In this document: piece after piece, positions 58,596 to 64,000 of the stretch | Layout of the letters: every line of letters starts with the position of its first letter | How positions within the stretch are numbered: the stretch's first letter is position 1 | Assembly (NCBI RefSeq): GCF_024300645.1 | Contig: NZ_CP101291.1 | Coordinates: 744,001-808,000, forward strand | Length of the DNA: 64,000 nt | Origin: Alteromonas sp. LMIT006 | Lineage (GTDB): Bacteria > Pseudomonadota > Gammaproteobacteria > Enterobacterales > Alteromonadaceae | Reading direction: 5' to 3' | Program-made: the position numbers and the translations under genes | The notes under the pieces: model-generated | The model's input: only the letters and a program-made list of their open reading frames with translations | Database searches by the model: none | What the model was told of the DNA's origin: nothing

Positions 58596-59451
58596 ACATA
58601 ATCACCATAGAAATAATAAGAACACGGTTGAATTTGTCAAAATGCACGGATGTGGCAATGACTTTATGGTCATCGATAGCGTCACACAAAATGTGTATTT
58701 GTCACCGGAAAAAATCAAACAGCTTGCCGACCGTAATTTTGGTGTTGGCTTTGACCAGCTGTTGTTAGTTGAACCGCCTTATGATCCGGAACAAGATTTT
58801 CACTATCGCATATTTAATGCTGATGGCAGTGAAGTCGAGCAATGCGGCAATGGCGCGCGTTGTTTTGCCCGATTTGTCAAAGCCAAGGGACTGATCAACA
58901 AAAATCGCATTGCGGTGAGCACCAAATCCGGCAATATTGTATTGTATCTCGAGCGCGATGGGCAGGTCACAGTCAATATGGGTATGCCTAATTTCAAGCC
59001 TGAGGCCATTCCGTTGCAGGCGCAAAAACAAGAAAAAACCTACATTATTCGTGATAATGAGCAAACCTTTTTTGTCGGTGCGGTCTCAATGGGGAATCCG
59101 CATTGCGTGATCATGGTCGATGATGTGGATGAATATGATGTGCTTGGTGTAGGCGAGCGTTTAGAGTCGCATGAGCGTTTTCCTGCTCGTGTCAATGTTG
59201 GTTTTATGCAGGTTATTTCTCGCAAGCACATCAAACTGCGAGTATTTGAGCGGGGGGTAGGCGAGACCTTAGCTTGTGGTACAGGCGCATGTGCCGCGAT
59301 GGTCGTGGGACATGTGCAAGACAAACTCGATCGTGAGGTCAAAGTCAGCTTGCCAGGAGGAGATCTACTCATCAAATGGCCTAATGCCGATCAGCCAGTC
59401 AAAATGACAGGACCCGCGGAAATCGTTTTTGAAGGATGCATACCACTATGA
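58588..59451 (+). CDS. dapF: Diaminopimelate epimerase
   Basis: A 287-residue cofactor-independent epimerase that converts LL- to meso-diaminopimelate. The conserved N-terminal strand [17 protein letters not shown] and both catalytic cysteines are present: CGNGARC and ACGTGACA. No ATG precedes the essential VEFVK strand. The likely start is TTG at 58588, inside the end of lysA, with GGAAAG five bases upstream. This adds an Asn/His-rich tail ([12 protein letters not shown]). An ATG at 58642 would remove the first strand. It overlaps the DUF484 gene by four bases. Confidence 0.94.
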   Translation: MNKHNHHRNNKNTVEFVKMHGCGNDFMVIDSVTQNVYLSPEKIKQLADRNFGVGFDQLLLVEPPYDPEQDFHYRIFNADGSEVEQCGNGARCFARFVKAKGLINKNRIAVSTKSGNIVLYLERDGQVTVNMGMPNFKPEAIPLQAQKQEKTYIIRDNEQTFFVGAVSMGNPHCVIMVDDVDEYDVLGVGERLESHERFPARVNVGFMQVISRKHIKLRVFERGVGETLACGTGACAAMVVGHVQDKLDREVKVSLPGGDLLIKWPNADQPVKMTGPAEIVFEGCIPL

Positions 59452-60089
59452 GTCAACACGTATTGACGCCTGAACAAATCGCGGAGTATTTGATTGATAA
59501 TCCGAGTTTTTTTGTCGAAAATCCAGAAGTATTGCCGGAGCTAAAATTACCAAACTTACACCCGGGCACTGTGTCATTGGTGGAATTACAAACTGACCAA
59601 CTACGACAACAGTTGCATCAACAACGACAAGAGTTAGCACAATTAATCAGTCATGCCGACCACAATGAGCAGTTATTTCAGATTTTTGCGAGTCTGATGC
59701 AGTCTTTGTACGTTTGTGAGAGTATAAATGAGGTGGAAGAGGCACTGTCAGCATCGTTTAGTGGTGAATTGGCATTTACGAATTTTGCTTTGCAAGTATT
59801 TGTGACACGGCCTGATTTGGCTGATTTTCAACATCATAAGCTGATTGAAAAGCGCTTCAAAAAAAGCGATTTCTTTTTTGGCCGACTCGCTAAAGACGAA
59901 GTAAGACAAATTTTTAATGATAAACAAGTTGGTTCTTGTGCTCTGATTTTATTAGGAACAAAAGAAAAGCTTGGCTTGCTCGCGCTTGGATCAGAGGATC
60001 CATCGCACTTTCATCCAGATATGGATACATTGTTTTTGTTGCCTTTAAAACAGTTACTTGAGCAGGTTCTACTCAAAGTCAGAACGTAA
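59448..60089 (+). CDS. DUF484 family protein
   Basis: A 213-residue protein of the DUF484 family. Residues 10-45 ([19 protein letters not shown]) are the family hallmark. They are followed by a coiled coil (about 45-75) and a GAF-like domain to the end. It has no membrane helix. The family is always found near dapF and xerC and has no known function. The ATG overlaps the dapF stop (ATGA). In this genome the next gene is yigB, with only 11 bp between, so xerC is not in its usual place. Confidence 0.9.
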   Translation: MSQHVLTPEQIAEYLIDNPSFFVENPEVLPELKLPNLHPGTVSLVELQTDQLRQQLHQQRQELAQLISHADHNEQLFQIFASLMQSLYVCESINEVEEALSASFSGELAFTNFALQVFVTRPDLADFQHHKLIEKRFKKSDFFFGRLAKDEVRQIFNDKQVGSCALILLGTKEKLGLLALGSEDPSHFHPDMDTLFLLPLKQLLEQVLLKVRT

Positions 60090-60100
60090 GATGTGAATTT

Positions 60101-60817
60101 ATGAGATGCTTTAGACCATTTGCAATGCCCAAGGCCATGACGTTCGACTTGGACGACACGTTCTATGACAATTGGCCTATTATTATGCGGGCTGAGCAAA
60201 GTCTAATGCAATTTATTGCTTCATCATATCCTTTGGCCAAACACATCAGTTCAATGCATTGGTTTAGCTTTAAGGCGGAAGCACTACAACAGCACCCAGA
60301 GCTCAAACACGACATGGGTAAGCTACGTTTAGCTTCTTTGCGCTTGGGGTTAGCAAGTGCAGGCTATCAGGGCGAAGAGTTAAACACAGCCGTGCAGGCT
60401 TGTTTTGAACAGTTTTATACTGTACGCAGTGATTTTACGATAGATGACTCTGTACATGCCGTATTAGAGAGCTTGGCTCAACGTATCCCATTGGTTGCCA
60501 TTACGAATGGCAACGTCGACTGTGAAGCAATTGGCATTAGTCAGTATTTTTCACATATTTATCATGCAAATACAGAATATCGCTCCAAACCTCATCCCGA
60601 TATGTTTGATGCAGCAATGGATATTTTAGACCTTCCAGCTAAGCACATTCTTCACGTTGGGGACAATGCATACAACGATGTGTGGGGCGCCCACAAAGCT
60701 GGCATGGCAACCGCCTGGTACGCTGCAAACCGCTCTATGTATTTGCGTAAAGAACCTTTTCGAGCTCTGCCATGTGTGCAACTCGACAATCTAAACGAAC
60801 TACTGCAATTGGTATAA
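60101..60817 (+). CDS. yigB: HAD-family phosphatase YigB
   Basis: A 238-residue haloacid dehalogenase-type hydrolase. The nucleophile motif is FDLDDTFYDN (near residues 15-24), motif II is AITNGN, the Lys is in RSKPHPDMFD and the metal motif is HVGDNAYNDVWGA. The start MRCFRPFAMPKAMTFDLDDT aligns with YigB, whose E. coli form (238 residues) dephosphorylates a riboflavin precursor and other small phosphates. It is 11 bp after the DUF484 gene and 3 bp before uvrD. Confidence 0.92.
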   Translation: MRCFRPFAMPKAMTFDLDDTFYDNWPIIMRAEQSLMQFIASSYPLAKHISSMHWFSFKAEALQQHPELKHDMGKLRLASLRLGLASAGYQGEELNTAVQACFEQFYTVRSDFTIDDSVHAVLESLAQRIPLVAITNGNVDCEAIGISQYFSHIYHANTEYRSKPHPDMFDAAMDILDLPAKHILHVGDNAYNDVWGAHKAGMATAWYAANRSMYLRKEPFRALPCVQLDNLNELLQLV

Positions 60818-60820
60818 ACG

Positions 60821-62986
60821 ATGGATGTTTCTGAACTCTTAGATGGCCTTAATGATCATCAGCGTGAGGCGGTTGCGGCGCCTGAGCAAAATCAACTGGT
60901 ATTAGCAGGCGCGGGTTCGGGTAAAACTCGAGTGTTGGTACATCGTATCGCCTGGTTAATGAATGTCGTGGGTGTTTCTCCATTGTCCGTCTTGGCCGTT
61001 ACGTTTACCAATAAAGCGGCTCGTGAAATGCGAGGTCGCATCGAAGCGTTGCAAGGTCAGCCATTACCCAATATGTGGATGGGCACATTTCACGGTATTG
61101 CCCACCGCTTGTTGCGCAAGCATGCCAGTGAAGCAAGATTACCCGATGGCTTTACGGTGTTGGATTCAGACGATCAGTTGCGTTTGGTTAAACGCACCAT
61201 CAAAGCGTTAAACCTCGACGAAAAGCTGTGGCCAGCCAAATCGGCGCAGTGGTTCATCAATGGTAATAAAGACGAGGGTTTGCGCGCTAAGGATGTCGAA
61301 ACTTTTGGCGATCCCAATCAACAAACTCTCAAGAATATCTATCAAGCTTATCAAGATACGTGCGAGCGTTCTGGCTTGGTCGACTTCGGTGAGTTGTTAT
61401 TGCGGGCGTTTGAATTATTGCGCGATAACCACACTTTACTAGAGCATTATCAGCGTCGTTTTCAAGCGATCTTGGTGGACGAATTTCAAGACACCAACAA
61501 TATTCAATACGCATGGTTACGCCTACTCAAATCCGACCAAAATCACACGATGATTGTCGGTGATGACGATCAGTCTATCTATGGCTGGCGCGGTGCCAAT
61601 GTGAATAACATTAATAAGTTCTTGGAGCACTATCAGGCCACGACGATTCGGCTTGAGCAAAATTACCGTTCTACAGCCACTATCCTCAATGCAGCAAACG
61701 CAGTGATCGCTAACAACCAAGGGCGCTTGGGCAAAAACCTCTGGACCGAAGATGAAGAGGGTGAAAAAATCAGCTTGTATGCAGGCTTTAATGAGCTGGA
61801 TGAAGCGCGGTTTATCGTGTCAAAGATCAAAGAATGGTTTGAGCATGGCAATGCGCTATCTGACTGTGCGATTTTGTACCGCAACAATGCTCAATCACGT
61901 GTTTTGGAAGAAGCATTGTTGCACGAGCGGTTGGCTTATCGGATCTATGGCGGCTTGCGCTTCTTTGAACGGCAAGAGATCAAAGATGCATTGAGTTATC
62001 TGCGCTTAGTCAATAACACAGCCGATGACGCGGCGTTTGAACGCATCGTCAATACACCTGCGCGAGGCTTAGGTGATAAGTCAATCAGTGTGATCCGTGA
62101 TTATGCTCGTACCAATAATCTCAGTATGTGGGACGCAAGTAAGCATTTACTTCAGCAAAAGGGCATGAGTCCACGAGCGGCCAATTCTCTCAACACCTTT
62201 ATTGAGACAGTGGAAAACATCGCTGCGCACATTGAGCCTTTGCCTTTAGAACAAAAAGCCGACCACGCCATGAAGGCCTCAGGTTTGTTTGCGATGTACC
62301 AAGCGGAAAAAGGCGAAAAAGCCCAAGCGCGTGTGGAAAACTTAGAAGAGCTTGTGACGGCGTGTAAAACGTTTGAGCCGCCAATGGAAGCCGAAGATAT
62401 GACCGAACTTTCGGCCTTTTTAGCCCATGCTTCATTGGAAGCCGGTGACAATCAAGCTGAAAAAGACCAAGACGCAGTACAGTTAATGACGATCCATACA
62501 GCGAAAGGATTGGAATTTGGGCTGGTGTTTTTGGCAGGAGTCGAAGAAGGCATGTTCCCTTCGAATATGTCCAATGATGAGCCTGGCCGCTTAGAAGAAG
62601 AACGTCGCTTGTGCTATGTGGGGATCACTCGAGCGATGCAAAAGCTCTATATTACCCATGCCGAGAGTCGCCGTTTATATGGGCAAGACAAGTTTCATAC
62701 CGCTTCGCGCTTTATTCGTGAGATCCCAAGTGAGTTCCTAGAAGAAATCCGCCTGCGTCAAAACGTATCGACTCCGGTTTATAATCGCTTTAGTAATAAT
62801 GCCAGTCATGAGGCATTTGCTGAGACTGGTTTCAGCTTAGGGATGCGCGTTAGCCATGCTAAGTTTGGCGACGGAACGGTTTTGAATTATGAAGGTTCTG
62901 GCGAAACTGCTCGCGTACAAGTCAATTTTGATGATTTTGGTACGAAGTGGTTGGTGTTGGGCTTCGCTAAATTGACGCCATTGTAG
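60821..62986 (+). CDS. uvrD: DNA helicase II UvrD
   Basis: A 721-residue superfamily 1A helicase (E. coli UvrD 720). The Walker A motif [14 protein letters not shown] is near residues 29-42, followed by [46 protein letters not shown] and TIHTAKGLEFGLVFLAG. The C-terminal Tudor-like tail (MRVSHAKFGDGTVLNYEGSG) is present. It unwinds nicked DNA in nucleotide excision and mismatch repair. It is the last gene of the lptM-to-uvrD run. Its stop codon touches that of the convergent toxin gene with no base between. Confidence 0.97.
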   Translation: MDVSELLDGLNDHQREAVAAPEQNQLVLAGAGSGKTRVLVHRIAWLMNVVGVSPLSVLAVTFTNKAAREMRGRIEALQGQPLPNMWMGTFHGIAHRLLRKHASEARLPDGFTVLDSDDQLRLVKRTIKALNLDEKLWPAKSAQWFINGNKDEGLRAKDVETFGDPNQQTLKNIYQAYQDTCERSGLVDFGELLLRAFELLRDNHTLLEHYQRRFQAILVDEFQDTNNIQYAWLRLLKSDQNHTMIVGDDDQSIYGWRGANVNNINKFLEHYQATTIRLEQNYRSTATILNAANAVIANNQGRLGKNLWTEDEEGEKISLYAGFNELDEARFIVSKIKEWFEHGNALSDCAILYRNNAQSRVLEEALLHERLAYRIYGGLRFFERQEIKDALSYLRLVNNTADDAAFERIVNTPARGLGDKSISVIRDYARTNNLSMWDASKHLLQQKGMSPRAANSLNTFIETVENIAAHIEPLPLEQKADHAMKASGLFAMYQAEKGEKAQARVENLEELVTACKTFEPPMEAEDMTELSAFLAHASLEAGDNQAEKDQDAVQLMTIHTAKGLEFGLVFLAGVEEGMFPSNMSNDEPGRLEEERRLCYVGITRAMQKLYITHAESRRLYGQDKFHTASRFIREIPSEFLEEIRLRQNVSTPVYNRFSNNASHEAFAETGFSLGMRVSHAKFGDGTVLNYEGSGETARVQVNFDDFGTKWLVLGFAKLTPL

Positions 62987-63310
62987 TTACTTGATCAGGC
63001 AGTAGTTGACGATGAGCTTTTCTAGATCTTGCTTCTCAGAGCATATCAGCAAAACATCAATGTACTGCTTGTTGATTTTGTAGATGATCTTGATATGTCC
63101 TTTGTTGAATTCGCGATAGGCATTGAAGCCTAAGGAAACAAGGTGTGGTGATAGCGGACACGATTCTGGATGAGAATTTACCTGTTCTGCAAAGTCGTTT
63201 ATCGTTTTTAAGATGTTCTCGGCAGCTTTATTCGCAGGATAATACGGTGCGAAATGCATCACTAATAAGTCAAACTGTACATAAAACGATTTCGCAAACC
63301 TAATTTCCAT
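62987..63310 (-). CDS. RelE/ParE-family toxin of a type II toxin-antitoxin module
   Basis: A 107-residue basic protein. The C-terminal half (AYREFNKGHIKIIYKINKQY, then DVLLICSEKQDLEKLI) is typical of the RelE/ParE fold. The YREF and IIYKI strands, and the terminal NYCLI that recurs in a plasmid-stabilisation ParE branch, support this. The target (ribosome-bound mRNA or gyrase) cannot be told from sequence. It overlaps the antitoxin gene by 11 bp, giving coupled translation. The region is more AT-rich than its neighbours, which suggests acquisition. Its stop codon abuts the uvrD stop codon. Confidence 0.85.
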   Translation of the reverse strand: MEIRFAKSFYVQFDLLVMHFAPYYPANKAAENILKTINDFAEQVNSHPESCPLSPHLVSLGFNAYREFNKGHIKIIYKINKQYIDVLLICSEKQDLEKLIVNYCLIK

Positions 63311-63554
63311 TTAGTTGGTACTTTTGTTTGATTACATTGTTGAAATCGTCAATTGATACTGTATCCCCATTACTTATCTCATTTTCGGATAAAGTAACAA
63401 GCTTAATCATTGCCAAGGCTTCATTCTTGAACTGATGTTGCGCATAGTCTTCTACAACGTATTTAGGCTTTCCATTTTGCGTAATGACTAAGGGTTCTTC
63501 TACGCACAAATCAGCTGCATTTTGTTTAAGATAACTTATGGTTTGTATAGGCAT
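63300..63554 (-). CDS. Phd/YefM-type antitoxin
   Basis: An 84-residue protein whose N terminus MPIQTISYLKQNAADLCVEE, followed by PLVITQNGKPKYVVEDY, has the Phd/YefM DNA-binding fold. The C-terminal part is acidic, variable and probably wraps the toxin. ATG at 63554, with GGAAT upstream, is chosen over an in-frame TTG at 63566. Antitoxins of this class bind their own promoter; the direct repeat at 63584-63602 is a natural operator. Gene order (antitoxin first) and the 11-bp overlap with the toxin are as in known modules. Confidence 0.87.
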   Translation of the reverse strand: MPIQTISYLKQNAADLCVEEPLVITQNGKPKYVVEDYAQHQFKNEALAMIKLVTLSENEISNGDTVSIDDFNNVIKQKYQLNGN

Positions 63555-63580
63555 ATTATATTCCAATCGATAGTGGTTTA

Positions 63581-63609
63581 AATATAGACTATAAATAGAC
63601 TAGTTGCAA
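63581..63609 (-). promoter_or_regulatory. Toxin-antitoxin promoter with operator-like direct repeat
   Basis: On the minus strand TTGCAA (63609-63604) and TATATT (63586-63581) are exactly 17 bases apart. The spacer and -10 box hold two identical 8-bp copies of ATAGACTA on the plus strand (63584-63591 and 63595-63602), 11 bp apart, which places them on one face of the helix. This fits autorepression by the antitoxin or the toxin-antitoxin complex. Confidence 0.72.
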
Positions 63610-63621
63610 TTTTCCATCAGC

Positions 63622-64000
63622 TCAGTTTTTACTTGAGCGGGCGTCTCGCCAAGCATCATACGCAAATATACCAAGCGCTGACCAGACCAAGGCAAACGTC
63701 ACAATCCGGTCAAGGGTAAACGGCTCGTGATATAGGAAAACCGCCAAAACGAACATCAAAGACGGACCGATATATTGGAAGAAACCAAGGGTAGAATAAC
63801 GAATACGGCGTGCTGCAGCGGTAAAACACAGGAGTGGCGCGGTTGTCACTACGCCCGCCAATATCAGCAAGGTGTTCAATTCAAATGAATTTACCGTAAA
63901 ATCAATCGTTGGTGAATCAGTATTGAGCCAGAACAGCAGGGCAAAAGGCAACATCAACAAGGTTTCAATGAATAAACCGGGCATGGAATCGACCGCGATT
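63622..64000 (-). CDS. rarD: EamA family transporter RarD, 5' part beyond the window
   Basis: Only the C-terminal 125 or so residues are inside the window; the frame continues past 64000, so the ATG at 63984 is internal. The visible part has four hydrophobic helices and the blocks GVVTTAPLLCFTAAARRIRYSTLGFFQYIGPSLMF split by short loops, matching the C-terminal EamA domain of RarD. RarD is an inner-membrane permease of unknown substrate, named for a chloramphenicol-sensitivity context. It is on the same strand as the toxin-antitoxin module and upstream of it. In E. coli rarD also lies near uvrD. Confidence 0.88.
   Translation of the reverse strand, partial: IAVDSMPGLFIETLLMLPFALLFWLNTDSPTIDFTVNSFELNTLLILAGVVTTAPLLCFTAAARRIRYSTLGFFQYIGPSLMFVLAVFLYHEPFTLDRIVTFALVWSALGIFAYDAWRDARSSKN

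Overview
This window is a stretch of housekeeping chromosome from a Gammaproteobacterium. The best fit is a marine-type member of the Alteromonadales (Alteromonadaceae or a near relative). The evidence is gene content and order: coaBC-slmA, radC-rpmB-rpmG-mutM-coaD, kbl-tdh, glpE-glpG, ubiC-ubiA, cyaY/hemCDXY, gmk-rpoZ-spoT-ridA-trmH-recG-rsmJ, mreBCD-maf-rng-yhdP-tldD, ssb/uvrA, mpl-ubiX and lptM-lysA-dapF-yigB-uvrD are all arranged as in that group. The species is not identifiable from the sequence alone. Coding density is very high. No rRNA, tRNA, insertion sequence, prophage or CRISPR array was seen.

Layout. 1-1.4 kb: a truncated DUF885 lipoprotein gene and a DUF1820 gene on the minus strand. 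1.4-3.2 kb: an M28 metallopeptidase lipoprotein gene ending at a strong terminator. 3.2-7.8 kb: slmA and coaBC facing away from radC, rpmB, rpmG and mutM, then coaD. 7.9-9.8 kb: the lipopolysaccharide core genes kdkA and a family-9 glycosyltransferase, divergent. 9.9-12.4 kb: a membrane GGDEF-EAL cyclic-di-GMP protein. 12.5-15.9 kb: threonine catabolism (kbl-tdh), then glpE-glpG. 16.1-17.7 kb: ubiquinone synthesis (ubiC, ubiA, ubiK). 17.8-20.5 kb: rep and an NfsB-type nitroreductase. 20.6-25.8 kb: a probable cyaY-esterase-hemC-hemD-hemX-hemY operon. 25.9-33.1 kb: gmk, rpoZ, spoT, ridA, trmH, recG and rsmJ. 33.1-37.4 kb: pmbA, darP, tldD and a nitrilase-like gene. 37.3-45.7 kb: yhdP, rng, maf, mreD, mreC and mreB. 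46.0-50.9 kb: ssb and a YajR-like transporter, divergent from uvrA. 50.9-52.4 kb: a DUF3299 gene and fbp. 52.6-57.1 kb: mpl, ubiX, an exported S1/P1-type nuclease, a PAP2 phosphatase and a TIGR00661-type glycosyltransferase. 57.2-63.0 kb: lptM, lysA, dapF, a DUF484 gene, yigB and uvrD. 63.0-63.6 kb: a type II toxin-antitoxin pair. 63.6-64.0 kb: the 3' part of rarD.

Much of the window concerns envelope growth and genome upkeep: MreBCD, Mpl, LptM, YhdP, KdkA and the family-9 glycosyltransferase on one side; SlmA, UvrA, UvrD, Rep, RecG, MutM and SSB on the other. A third group handles cofactors and quinones (CoaBC, CoaD, HemCDXY, UbiA/C/K/X, CyaY). The window looks ordinary overall, and no clearly undescribed multi-gene system was found. 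The points most worth a second look are: two genes missing from otherwise conserved neighbourhoods (dut between coaBC and slmA; xerC between the DUF484 gene and yigB); a toxin-antitoxin module fitted exactly against uvrD with a helically phased repeat in its promoter; a terminator inside the mre operon; a TTG-started dapF; and the uncharacterised trio of exported nuclease, PAP2 phosphatase and TIGR00661 glycosyltransferase.
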